Shown piece after piece: positions 45,006-55,145 of a stretch of DNA of 64,000 nt. Under the pieces are notes generated by a model, which was not told where the DNA came from, did not search any database, and was given only the letters and a program-made list of their open reading frames with translations. This DNA is from SZAS-103 sp043747745. Its GTDB lineage: Bacteria > Pseudomonadota > Gammaproteobacteria > Xanthomonadales > Xanthomonadaceae. Both the position numbers and the translations under genes were made by a program. Location of the stretch: NCBI GenBank assembly GCA_043747745.1, contig JAYTOP010000025.1:61024-125023 (forward strand), written 5' to 3'. Every line of letters starts with the position of its first letter. Position 1 is the first letter of the stretch.

Positions 45006-45305
45006 ATGCCCGAGAAGACAACAGAGTCACAGAAGGCGCGCAAGCAGTTCAGCCAGGAGTACGAGCAGCAGGCATTGCTTCGGGCGGCAAAGGATCGCGT
45101 GACGTTGGCGGCATGCGATCTGGGCTTGCAGCCGGCCCAGCTGTACGCATGGCGCGGGAAGTCACAGCAACAGGCTCAGGATGGCCAAGCCCAGCAGGTA
45201 CTGCAGGCCGAACATGCCAGGATCAAGCGTGAGCTAGCGCGGCTGGAGGAGGAGAACGCCTTCCTAAAAAAGGCGGCGGCGTACTTCGCGAAGCAGCCCA
45301 AGTGA
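45006..45305 (+). CDS. IS3-family transposase OrfA
   Basis: This is the helix-turn-helix and leucine-zipper subunit of an IS3-type transposase. The 99-aa product has ARKQFSQEYEQQALLRAAKD, the HTH part LAACDLGLQPAQLYAWRGKS and a coiled coil LARLEEENAFLKKAAAYFAK. The frame is intact. In functional elements a frameshift near its end fuses it with OrfB; here the two overlap as GTGA at 45302-45305. Confidence 0.88.
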   Translation: MPEKTTESQKARKQFSQEYEQQALLRAAKDRVTLAACDLGLQPAQLYAWRGKSQQQAQDGQAQQVLQAEHARIKRELARLEEENAFLKKAAAYFAKQPK

Positions 45306-46040
45306 AGTACGCAACGATGCGAAAGTATGAGGATGGGTTCGCAGTGCGGCTGATGTGCCGGGTGCTGTCGGTGTCGCCGAGCGGGTAATGCGCGTGGCGG
45401 GACCGCAAGCCTTCGGTGAGGGCGCAGCGACGCGCGCAGCTCGATGCAAAGGTGCGTGATGCGTTCGAGGCCGAGCGCAGTCGTGCCGGCTCGCCACGGC
45501 TGTCCAAGCGGCTGCAGGTGGGTCGGCGGCAGGTCGCTGAAAGCCTACGCTGTCAGGGCTTGCGAGCGAAAGCGGCTCGCAAGTTCAAGGCGACGACGCA
45601 CTCGAACCATGCGCTGCCCGTCGCACAGAACCTGCTCCAGCAGGACTTCACGGCGCAAGGGCCAGACCAGGTCTGGGTCGGCGATATCACCTCCATCGGC
45701 ACGAACGCAGGCTGGCTGTACTTGGCCGTCGTGCTGGACCTGTACTCGCGCAAGGTGGTGGGCTGGTCGATGTCCGAGCGCATGACCGCCACGCTGGTGT
45801 GCGATGCGCTGCGGATTGCGCTGTTCCGCCGCCACCGGCCGCGTGGCGTGATCATGCACACCGATCGCGGCAGCCAGTACTGCTCGCGTGAGCGCCGCGC
45901 GTTGCTCGAAGCGCACGGCCTGATCGCCAGCATGAGCGCCAAGGGCAACTGCTACGGCAACGCAGCCATGGAGATCTGGAACTATAGCGACAAGGTCGAA
46001 GCCATCCACGGCGAACGCTTCACCACCCGAGCGCAGGCCA
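45302..46040 (+). pseudogene. IS3-family transposase OrfB, broken
   Basis: This is the integrase-type catalytic subunit. It starts GTG at 45302 (VKYATMRKYEDGFAVRLMCR). At codon 29 (45386-45388) the expected Tyr-Tyr-Ala-Trp reads TAA-Cys-Ala-Trp, so a Tyr codon became a stop without frameshift. The rest keeps DDE residues in VWVGDITSIG, IMHTDRGSQYC and GNAAMEIWN. Family similarity ends at ERFTTRAQA, before the usual C-terminal YNRxRxHSxLGY block. It cannot make active transposase as it stands. Confidence 0.85.
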
Positions 46041-46247
46041 ACTGGTCTTGCGGACGTTCGGCGACATGGCGAATTTCCCCAATAGGCTGTTTGCTGCATA
46101 CAACGCGGTTTGTCTTGCAATACCGGCCACGCCAAGTCGCACGCGATGAGATACACACCGGTTATACACAGGGTTATCTGCAACGCTCGGTGCGCTTCCG
46201 GCTCTATCATCACATGTCATCCCCCAGTCACCCAGGTCGTCACCTCC

Positions 46248-47660
<1,413 letters not shown>

Positions 47661-47700
47661 ATCGGGTTGCGGTTCGCCGCATACGGGCTGCGTGAGCCGA

Positions 47701-47706
47701 TAGAAT
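47701..47706 (+). promoter_or_regulatory. Candidate -10 box of alr
   Basis: TAGAAT ends exactly 6 bp before the alr ATG at 47713, within the 52-bp dnaB-alr gap. This is the same leaderless geometry as at three other genes in the window. Confidence 0.45.
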
Positions 47707-47712
47707 TGGCAC

Positions 47713-48804
47713 ATGTCACGTCCCACCTCCGCCACCATCCATCTCGACGCCCTCCGTCACAACCTCGCGCGCGTGCGCGCGCTCGCGCCGCGCAGCAAGG
47801 TCATGGCCGTGGTCAAGGCCGACGGTTACGGGCACGGGCTGGAACGCGTCGCACGCGCACTGGCCGGGGCCGATGCGTTCGGCGTCGCGGCGCTGGCCGA
47901 TGCCGAGCGCATTCGCGCGGCGGGGCTGTCGAATCGCGTCGTGTTGCTGTCGGGCTTCGATGACATCGCAGATCTCTCGATGCTGCGCTCGCTCGATGTC
48001 GACACCGTCGTCCATCACGACAGCCAGCTCGCGATGCTGGAAGCGGACGCAGCAGCGCACACGCACGCGGTCGCCAAGCCGTTGCGCGTCTGGCTCAAGC
48101 TCGATACCGGCATGAATCGCCTCGGCTTCGCGCCCGAGCGCGCGAACGCGTTGCGCGAGCGCCTGAGTGCGCTGCCGCAGGTTGGTGAAGTCCTGTTGAT
48201 GAGTCACTTCGCGAGCTCGGATGATTTCGACGGCGCGCAGACGCGCGCGCAGATGGCGACTTTCGATGCCGCCGACGGCATCGCTGGCGAGGCGTGTTCG
48301 CTGTCCAATTCCGCAGCGATCCTCGGCTGGCCGCAGGCGCACCGCGACTGGGTGCGCGCGGGCGGCGCGCTGTATGGATTGTCCGTCGTCGACGGCAAGA
48401 CCGGCGCGGATTTCGGCTTGAAGCCCGCGATGACGCTGGCAACGCGCCTGATCGCGATCAACCGCGTGGGCAAGGGCGAGCCGGTCGGTTATTCGGCGAC
48501 TTGGAGGTGCCCGGAAGACATGGATATCGGCGTCGCCGCGATCGGTTATGGCGACGGCTATCCACGCAGCGTGCCTTCGGGAACTCCGGTGTTGGTCGGG
48601 GGCGTGCGCGTGCTGCTGGTCGGGCGCGTGTCGATGGACCTGATGACGCTGGACCTGCGCGGCGCGCCGCATGCGCGCGTCGGCGATCCGGTTGTATTGT
48701 GGGGCCCGCAGCTGCCTGTCGAGGAGATCGCCACAGTGGCCGGTACGATTTCGTACGAATTGACCTGCTCAATCACGCGACGCGTGCGTTTCGTCGAAGA
48801 CTGA
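47713..48804 (+). CDS. alr: Alanine racemase
   Basis: This PLP enzyme converts L- to D-alanine for peptidoglycan. The 363-aa protein has the PLP lysine in MAVVKADGYGHG (about residue 34), KLDTGMNRLGF, the MSHFASSD strand and, in the C-terminal domain, the catalytic-tyrosine region AAIGYGDGYPRSVPSGTPV and GRVSMDLMTLDL. The ATG at 47713 gives the standard length. It follows dnaB by 52 bp. Confidence 0.97.
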   Translation: MSRPTSATIHLDALRHNLARVRALAPRSKVMAVVKADGYGHGLERVARALAGADAFGVAALADAERIRAAGLSNRVVLLSGFDDIADLSMLRSLDVDTVVHHDSQLAMLEADAAAHTHAVAKPLRVWLKLDTGMNRLGFAPERANALRERLSALPQVGEVLLMSHFASSDDFDGAQTRAQMATFDAADGIAGEACSLSNSAAILGWPQAHRDWVRAGGALYGLSVVDGKTGADFGLKPAMTLATRLIAINRVGKGEPVGYSATWRCPEDMDIGVAAIGYGDGYPRSVPSGTPVLVGGVRVLLVGRVSMDLMTLDLRGAPHARVGDPVVLWGPQLPVEEIATVAGTISYELTCSITRRVRFVED

Positions 48805-49011
48805 TACGCGACGCGAGAGTTTCACCGAGAATTGACGGCTGGCGCGGGATGATTTCGAGTGTCGAATTCTGTCGCGCACAGGTCGACACGCGCTCTCGCT
48901 CGACGGCTCCGCCATCGCTCCTGTCCGATCATGGTGAGGAGGATTGATCGAGACCGTAGGTCGAGGCAATCCGTCTCGAACCATCACTGCTCAACACGAA
49001 CGGGTTTTCAT

Positions 49012-50439
49012 ATGTCAACCGCGCTCATCTGGTTCCGCCGCGACCTGCGCCTGGACGACCATCCCGCGTTGCAATCCGCATTGCGAGCTGGGCTTTGCAT
49101 CGTGCCTGTGTACGTGCACGCCCCGGACGAAGAGGCGCCGTGGTCGCCGGGCGCGGCTTCGCTTGCGTGGCTGCGGCGCTCGCTGCGGGCGCTCGATGCT
49201 TCGCTGCAGGAGCGCGGTTCGCGATTGATCCTGCGCGAAGGCCCGAGCCTCGCCGCGCTTGAGCAATTGATCGCAGACACCGGTGCCGAAGCTGTCTACT
49301 GGAGCCGCCGCTACGAACCGGCGTCGATCGCGCGCGATGCTGCGGTGAAGCAGGCATTGCGTGCGCGCGGCGTCCATGTCGAAAGTCATAACAGCGCACT
49401 TCTCTGCGAACCATGGACGGTGGCGACGCAGCAGGGCGATCCATACCGTGTGTTCACGCCGTTCTGGCGCAATGCGCATGCGCGGATCGACCTGCCTGCG
49501 CTCGCGGCAGCTCCGGGCAGCTTGCCGCCGCCTGATGCGTCGCTTGCGTCGCTCACTATGGATGCGCTGATTCCTGCGCCGAAGCCCGATTGGGACACAG
49601 GGTTCTGGAACGCATGGCAGCCGGGCGAGCAGGGTGCGCAGGCGCGGCTCGTGCAATGCATCGGCCCATTGCTCGACGGCTACATGCAGCAGCGCAATCG
49701 TCCCGATATCGACGGCACATCGAAGCTCTCGCCGCACCTGCATTTCGGCGAACTTTCGCCGCTCCGGATCATGCAGGCGCTGCAATCCGCACAGCACGAT
49801 GCGCGCAGCATGGCGAACGGCGATGGTTACATTCGCGAACTCGGCTGGCGCGAGTTCTCGCACCATTTGCTGTACCACTTCCCGCAAACGACCGATGCCA
49901 ACCTCAATCCACGCTTCAACGGTTTCCAGTGGGCCGATCCGGAACCCGTGCTTCTTGCCGCGTGGCAGGGTGGGCGTACCGGCGTCCCGCTCGTGGACGC
50001 GGGCATGCGCCAGCTTTGGCAGACGGGCTGGATGCACAACCGCGTGCGCATGGTCGTCGCGAGTTTCCTCACCAAGAACCTGCGCATGCACTGGCTGCAT
50101 GGTGCGCGCTGGTTCTGGGAGACCCTCGTTGATGCGGACCTGCCCAACAACACGCAAGGCTGGCAATGGACCGCTGGCACCGGCGCGGACGCTGCGCCGT
50201 ATTTCCGCGTGTTCAATCCGGTATCGCAGGCGCTGAAGTTCGATCCCGCCGGCAGCTATGTGCGGCGCTGGGTGCCGGAGCTTGCGACGTTGCCTGAGGC
50301 TGCGCTATTTGAACCGTGGCAGCATCCGCACCTGCTCGCGCGATTCGCGCCCGATTATCCGCGTGCGCCCATCGTCGATCTCAAAATCAGTCGTGCAGAT
50401 GCACTGGCCATCTATTCGACTTCGAAACAGGGCGAATAG
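49012..50439 (+). CDS. phrB: Deoxyribodipyrimidine photolyase
   Basis: This FAD enzyme repairs UV-induced pyrimidine dimers with blue light. The 475-aa product starts MSTALIWFRRDLRLDDHPAL with the N-terminal antenna domain, then the FAD domain: GYIRELGWREFSHHLLYHFP, MRQLWQTGWMHNRVRMVVAS, LPNNTQGWQWTAGTGADAAP and YFRVFNPVSQALKFDP. These are class I CPD-photolyase features. The start is set at the ATG where similarity begins. The stop is TAG. It is 63 bp upstream of the first WS/DGAT gene in the same direction. Confidence 0.96.
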   Translation: MSTALIWFRRDLRLDDHPALQSALRAGLCIVPVYVHAPDEEAPWSPGAASLAWLRRSLRALDASLQERGSRLILREGPSLAALEQLIADTGAEAVYWSRRYEPASIARDAAVKQALRARGVHVESHNSALLCEPWTVATQQGDPYRVFTPFWRNAHARIDLPALAAAPGSLPPPDASLASLTMDALIPAPKPDWDTGFWNAWQPGEQGAQARLVQCIGPLLDGYMQQRNRPDIDGTSKLSPHLHFGELSPLRIMQALQSAQHDARSMANGDGYIRELGWREFSHHLLYHFPQTTDANLNPRFNGFQWADPEPVLLAAWQGGRTGVPLVDAGMRQLWQTGWMHNRVRMVVASFLTKNLRMHWLHGARWFWETLVDADLPNNTQGWQWTAGTGADAAPYFRVFNPVSQALKFDPAGSYVRRWVPELATLPEAALFEPWQHPHLLARFAPDYPRAPIVDLKISRADALAIYSTSKQGE

Positions 50440-50502
50440 TCTGACGTTGACGCTGTTCGCCGCCGCGTGATTCACTGGCTGCAGCAGCGACCGGGATGTG
50501 CG

Positions 50503-51978
50503 ATGGCCAAGCAGCAGACTGAGCAGAAGATCCACCGCGAACCGATGTCGCGCGTGGATACCGCATGGCTGCGCATGGAGCGCGCGACCAACCTGATGAT
50601 GATTACCGGCGTGCTGATGTTCGACACGCCGATGCCGCTTGATCGGCTGCGCAAGGTCATCAAGCAGCGTTTCCTTTCCTATTCGCGCTTTCGCCAGAAG
50701 GCGGTCGATGGGCCGACCGGCGCGATGTGGCAGGACGATGCCGATTTCGACCTCGACTGGCATGTGCGCCTGTCGGCGTTGCCGGGTAGCGCGGGCAAGC
50801 TCGAGCTCGAACGCTTCGTCAGCCAGCTCGCGTCCACGCCGCTGGACCAGACCAAGCCGCTGTGGCAATTCCATCTCGTCGAGCGTTATCACGGCGGCAG
50901 CGCCCTGGTTGCGCGCATCCACCACTGCTACGCGGACGGCATCGCGCTTGTGCAGGTGCTGCTGTCGCTCACTGATACCACAGCAGAAGCGGGCAAGGGC
51001 AGCGACCTCGAAAGCGTGTGGCTCAAGGACGAATCACCTTCTGGCAAGCGCGGCGGCGGTTTCGAGAAATACAAGAAGATCGGCGGCAAGATGCTCGCCA
51101 AGGGCATGGAGTTCTACCAGAACCCGTCGCTCGCTGCGGTGCTCGCGAACGAAGGCCGCGAGATCGCGCGCGAACTGCTCAATGCGGTGTCGCTGCCCGA
51201 CGATCCGCCGACCGTGCTCAAGGGTCGCCTCGGCGTCAGCAAGCGAGTCGCCTGGGCCGAACCGCTGGACCTCGCCGACGTCAAGGCGGTCAGCCGTGCG
51301 TATCGCTGCACCGTCAACGATGTGCTGATGGCGTCGGCGGCCGGCGCGCTGCGCAGCTACCTTCTTGATCGCGGCGAGAACATCGACGGAGTCACCCTGC
51401 GCGCGACGGTGCCGGTCAACCTGCGCCCGCTCAAGCATGCGAAGAAACTTGGCAACCATTTCGGACTTGTGTTTCTCGAACTGCCGGTCGGCGAGGACAA
51501 TCCGGTGCGGCGGCTCGAGCGCGTCGCCGCGCACATGCACGATTTGAAAACCTCGCGCCAGGCGATCGTCTCGTTCGGACTGCTGGCCGCGATGGGGCTG
51601 GCGCCCGCAGCGGTGCAAAGCATGGCGCTCGACCTGTTCAGCCGCAAGGCGACTGCGGTCGCGACCAATGTGCCTGGGCCGAAGATGCCGCTCTACATGG
51701 CCGGGCAGAAGCTGCGCGAGATGATGTTCTGGGTGCCGCAGACCGGCAACGTCGGCATCGGCATCAGCATCATGAGCTACCAGGGTCGCGTGCATTTCGG
51801 ATTGATCGCCGACGGCCGCCTGATGCCCGACCCGGACGCAGTGATCCAGCGTTTCGGGCCGGAGTTCGAGAAGCTGCTGTACCTGGCAATGCTCGGCGAC
51901 TGGGAAGACCAAGTGCGTTCCTGGGACGCCGAGATGATCCGCGGGGCATTGTTCATGGGCGAAAGCATCGGACTTTGA
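50503..51978 (+). CDS. Wax ester synthase / diacylglycerol acyltransferase (WS/DGAT), copy 1
   Basis: It esterifies acyl-CoA with fatty alcohols or diacylglycerol to make storage neutral lipid at the inner membrane. The 491-aa product has the N-terminal MSRVDTAWLRMERATNLMMI, the catalytic HHxxxDG motif in RIHHCYADGIALVQVLLSL, the PLW motif in KPLWQFHLVE, and NDVLMASAAGALRSYL followed by VPVNLRP. The start is the ATG at 50503; an in-frame GTG at 50467 is less likely. A close paralogue follows 98 bp downstream, so the pair arose by tandem duplication. Confidence 0.93.
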   Translation: MAKQQTEQKIHREPMSRVDTAWLRMERATNLMMITGVLMFDTPMPLDRLRKVIKQRFLSYSRFRQKAVDGPTGAMWQDDADFDLDWHVRLSALPGSAGKLELERFVSQLASTPLDQTKPLWQFHLVERYHGGSALVARIHHCYADGIALVQVLLSLTDTTAEAGKGSDLESVWLKDESPSGKRGGGFEKYKKIGGKMLAKGMEFYQNPSLAAVLANEGREIARELLNAVSLPDDPPTVLKGRLGVSKRVAWAEPLDLADVKAVSRAYRCTVNDVLMASAAGALRSYLLDRGENIDGVTLRATVPVNLRPLKHAKKLGNHFGLVFLELPVGEDNPVRRLERVAAHMHDLKTSRQAIVSFGLLAAMGLAPAAVQSMALDLFSRKATAVATNVPGPKMPLYMAGQKLREMMFWVPQTGNVGIGISIMSYQGRVHFGLIADGRLMPDPDAVIQRFGPEFEKLLYLAMLGDWEDQVRSWDAEMIRGALFMGESIGL

Positions 51979-52076
51979 TCCGGCTCAACGCATGGCGTCC
52001 TGAAAGGCGCAGGATGGCTGCGCGCCCGTCGATCTGACAGCGCAGCCGTTCGCGTTCCGGACAGACAGGATGTGCG

Positions 52077-53564
52077 ATGCCCAGGAAGCAGACAGCCGGA
52101 AAGATCCACCGCGACCCGATGTCCCGCGTGGATACCGCGTGGCTGCGCATGGAGCGGCCGACCAACCTGATGATGATCACCGGCGTGCTTGTGCTCGAAA
52201 CGCCGTTGCCGATCGATAGCCTGCGCAAGGTCATCAAGCAGCGCTTCCTCTCCTATCCGCGGTTCCGCCAGAAAGCGGTGGACGGAACAACGGGCGCGGT
52301 GTGGGAAGACGATGCCGATTTCGATATCAACTGGCATGTCCGGCTTGCGGCGCTGCCTGGCCGCGCGGGCAAGCACGAACTCGAACGCTTCGTCAGCGAG
52401 CTCGCGTCGACGCCGCTGGACAAGACCCGGCCGTTGTGGACGTTCCATCTCGTCGAGAGCTACCACGGCGGATGTGCCGTGGTCGCGCGCATCCACCATT
52501 GCTACGCCGATGGCATCGCGTTGATGCAGGTCATCCTGTCGCTGACCGACACCACGCCGAGCGGGAGCAAAGGCAGCGAGCTGGCGCATGCGTGGCTGAA
52601 GGATGACGGCGCTGCGGTCGCGCGGCGCTTTGGCGCAATCGGTCGCTATGTCCAGATGGGCGAACAAGTCATCGAGAAAGGCATCGCGATGGGGGCGCAG
52701 CTTTGGCACGATCCGTCGCTGGCGACGATGCTGGCGAACGAGAGTCGCGCGATCGCAAGCGAATTCATCAACGCGGTGGCCTTGACCGACGACCCGCAGA
52801 CCTTGCTCAAGGGTCGCCTTGGCGGGATCAAACGCGTGTCGTGGGCCGATCGCGTCGATCTCGAAGAGGTCAAGGCGGTCGGCCGCGCCTACGGTTGCAC
52901 GGTCAACGACGTGCTGCTTGCGAGTGCCGCCGGCGCACTGCGTGGCTACCTGCTCGATCGCGGCGAGCCGATCGATGGCGTGACCCTGCGCGCGACGGTG
53001 CCGGTCAACCTGCGTCCGCTCGAACACGCGAAGAAACTCGGCAACCATTTCGGACTTGTGTTCCTCGACCTGCCGGTCGGCGAGGACAATCCGGTGGGTC
53101 GGCTCGAGCGCATCGCTGCGCACATGGACATGTTGAAGACCTCGCGGCAGGCGGTCATGACCTTCGGCCTGCTGGCTGCACTCGGCGCAGCGCCGAACGG
53201 AATCCTGCAGTTCGCACTGGAGTTGTTCAGCCGCAAGGCGAGCGCAGTGGCGACGAATGTCCCGGGCCCGGAGATGCCTCTGTACATGGGCGGACACAAG
53301 ATGCGCGAGGTGATGGCCTGGGTGCCGCAGACCGGTAGCGTCGGGATTGGCCTGAGCATCCTCAGCTACAACGGCGGCGTGCAGTTCGGACTGATCGCGG
53401 ACAGCCGGCTGATGCCGGATCCGGATGCCGTGATCCGGCGTTTCCGGCCCGAGTTCGACAAGCTGCTGTACCTGGCGATGCTCGGCGACTGGGACGATCC
53501 GATCCGCGCATACGATGCCGAATTACTGCACGCGAACCTGCTGGAGACGGGCACGACGCGATAG
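52077..53564 (+). CDS. Wax ester synthase / diacylglycerol acyltransferase (WS/DGAT), copy 2
   Basis: This is a paralogue of the preceding gene, 495 aa, very similar end to end by eye. It keeps HHCYADG in ARIHHCYADGIALMQVILSL, RPLWTFHLVE, CTVNDVLLASAAGALRGYLL and VPVNLRPLEHAKKLGNHFGL. The most divergent part is the linker after TDTTPSGS, which in copy 1 is Gly/Lys-rich. Keeping the catalytic motif in both suggests two active enzymes with different acyl or acceptor preference; that is inference. The stop is TAG. Confidence 0.93.
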   Translation: MPRKQTAGKIHRDPMSRVDTAWLRMERPTNLMMITGVLVLETPLPIDSLRKVIKQRFLSYPRFRQKAVDGTTGAVWEDDADFDINWHVRLAALPGRAGKHELERFVSELASTPLDKTRPLWTFHLVESYHGGCAVVARIHHCYADGIALMQVILSLTDTTPSGSKGSELAHAWLKDDGAAVARRFGAIGRYVQMGEQVIEKGIAMGAQLWHDPSLATMLANESRAIASEFINAVALTDDPQTLLKGRLGGIKRVSWADRVDLEEVKAVGRAYGCTVNDVLLASAAGALRGYLLDRGEPIDGVTLRATVPVNLRPLEHAKKLGNHFGLVFLDLPVGEDNPVGRLERIAAHMDMLKTSRQAVMTFGLLAALGAAPNGILQFALELFSRKASAVATNVPGPEMPLYMGGHKMREVMAWVPQTGSVGIGLSILSYNGGVQFGLIADSRLMPDPDAVIRRFRPEFDKLLYLAMLGDWDDPIRAYDAELLHANLLETGTTR

Positions 53565-53608
53565 CCGACCGCGCTTGATGCAGCGGCCTTTCGAATGCTG
53601 CGGCCTTT

Positions 53609-53634
53609 TGTGGGAGCGGCCCCCAGCCGCGAAG
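53609..53634. repeat. REP-like palindrome (GTGGGAGCGGC type)
   Basis: TGTGGGAGCGGCCCCCAGCC then GCGAAGC resembles the REP elements common in pseudomonads and relatives. Its imperfect GCGGC/GCCGC stem lies downstream of the second WS/DGAT gene and upstream of cydA. Confidence 0.55.
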
Positions 53635-53714
53635 CTTCCGGATTCTTGAATTCGGGCCGGGGCGGCGCTTCCACACCCACACACCACCATCACATCCGCG
53701 CACGCTCAGACCGA

Positions 53715-53720
53715 TACAAT
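53715..53720 (+). promoter_or_regulatory. Candidate -10 box of cydAB
   Basis: TACAAT ends 6 bp before the cydA ATG at 53727, again predicting a leaderless transcript. No convincing -35 or FNR-type box was recognised. Confidence 0.4.
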
Positions 53721-53726
53721 GCGTGC

Positions 53727-55145
53727 ATGGATTTCGCATCCTCGCTGGACCCGGTTCTCCTCGCGCGTCTTCAATTCGCGTTCACCATCAGTTTCCACAT
53801 CATCTTCCCCGGATTCACGATCGGGCTGTCGGCGTTCATCGCCACGCTCGAAATCCTGCACTGGCGCACCGGGCGCGAACACTACCTGAAGCTTTCGAAG
53901 TTCTGGCTCAAGGTCTTCGCGGTCTCGTTCGCGATGGGCGTGGTCTCGGGGCTGATGCTGTCGTACCAGTTCGGTACCAACTGGAGCCGCTTCTCGGTCG
54001 TGGTCGGCAACGTGATCGGGCCGTTGATCGGCTACGAGGTGTTGACCGCGTTCTTCCTCGAATCGACCTTCCTGGGCATCCTGCTGTTCGGCCGCAGCCG
54101 CGTGCCGCAGTGGGCGCACGTGCTGTCGGCGTGCATGGTCGCGATCGGCACCGCGATCTCGGCGTTCTGGATCCTGTCCGCGAACAGCTGGATGCATACG
54201 CCGGCCGGCTACGAGATGCATGACGGCGTCGCGTTCCCGGTCGACTGGTGGGCGATCGTCTTCAACCCCAGCTTCCCGTACCGCTTCGCGCACATGCTGA
54301 TCGCGGCCTACCTGAGCACGTCGGTCGTGGTGCTCGCGGTCGGCGCACGCTATCGCATGGCCGGCCGCTTCGACTCCGAGGCGCGCACGATGATTCGCAT
54401 GGGCCTGGGTATGGTGCTTGCGCTCGCGCCGCTGCAGCTGGTCGTGGGCGATGCGCATGGACTGAACACCTTGCACCACCAGCCGACCAAGATCGCCGCG
54501 ATGGAAGCGCATTGGGACGGCAACGGAGCGGTCGACCTGGTGCTGTTCGCCGTGCCGAATGCGAAAACCGAGCGCAACGACTATGAAGTCGCGCTGCCGC
54601 ACGTCGGCAGCCTGATCCTCACTCACAGCTGGGATGGAAAGATCGCGGGCCTCAAGGACGTACCGGCGAGCGAGCGTCCGCCGCTGCTGTCGGTGTTCTA
54701 CGGATTCCGGATGATGGTCGGCATCGGCATGCTGCTGATCGCGACGGGTTTCGTCGGCGGCTACCTGTGGCTGCGCGGAAAGCTGTTCGATGCGCGCTGG
54801 TTCCTGCGCCCGGTCGGTTACATGTGGCCGCTGGGATTCATCGCGATCCTGTCCGGCTGGATGGTCACCGAAACCGGCCGCCAGCCGTGGATCGCGACCG
54901 GCATCCTGCGCACGCTCGATGCGATCTCGCCGGTGCCCGCGACCACGGTACTCACATCGTTCGTGCTGATCATCGCGATCTACGGCGTGGTGTTCTCGAT
55001 CGGCATCTATTACATCCGCAAGTTGCTGCGCCACGGCCCGCAGGGCGCTGCTGTCGCGCCATCTGGCCCCGCCGCGCCGAACAGCCCGCTCGCCGCAGCA
55101 GGTAGCGCGACGCGCGAAGCGGCCGACGGCGAGCAGGTGATATGA
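53727..55145 (+). CDS. cydA: Cytochrome bd-type ubiquinol oxidase subunit I
   Basis: This inner-membrane subunit carries the haems and oxidises ubiquinol, reducing oxygen with high affinity. The 472-aa protein has nine predicted membrane segments. It begins MDFASSLDPVLLARLQFAFT, with the haem ligand His in FTISFHIIFPG, and contains FLESTFLGILLFG, the GRQPWIATGILRT block and a late FVLIIAIYGVVFSIGIYYIR helix. The quinol loop is short, as in the cyanide-insensitive (Cio) subgroup. A proline/alanine-rich tail follows the last helix. The stop overlaps cydB as ATGA. Confidence 0.95.
   Translation: MDFASSLDPVLLARLQFAFTISFHIIFPGFTIGLSAFIATLEILHWRTGREHYLKLSKFWLKVFAVSFAMGVVSGLMLSYQFGTNWSRFSVVVGNVIGPLIGYEVLTAFFLESTFLGILLFGRSRVPQWAHVLSACMVAIGTAISAFWILSANSWMHTPAGYEMHDGVAFPVDWWAIVFNPSFPYRFAHMLIAAYLSTSVVVLAVGARYRMAGRFDSEARTMIRMGLGMVLALAPLQLVVGDAHGLNTLHHQPTKIAAMEAHWDGNGAVDLVLFAVPNAKTERNDYEVALPHVGSLILTHSWDGKIAGLKDVPASERPPLLSVFYGFRMMVGIGMLLIATGFVGGYLWLRGKLFDARWFLRPVGYMWPLGFIAILSGWMVTETGRQPWIATGILRTLDAISPVPATTVLTSFVLIIAIYGVVFSIGIYYIRKLLRHGPQGAAVAPSGPAAPNSPLAAAGSATREAADGEQVI

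Larger units (their letters stand above)
44939..46040 (+). mobile_element. Defective IS3-family insertion sequence, right end missing
   Basis: The left end TGATCCTGCCCCTACTTTCA (from 44939), followed by CGGACACC, has the look of an IS3-family terminal repeat. orfA (45006-45305) and orfB (45302 onward) overlap as GTGA. orfB has an in-frame TAA and loses similarity after TTRAQA near 46040. The last 40 or so codons and the right terminal repeat are absent, and unrelated dnaB leader sequence follows. The element separates rplI from dnaB, which are normally adjacent in this group. Confidence 0.8.
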
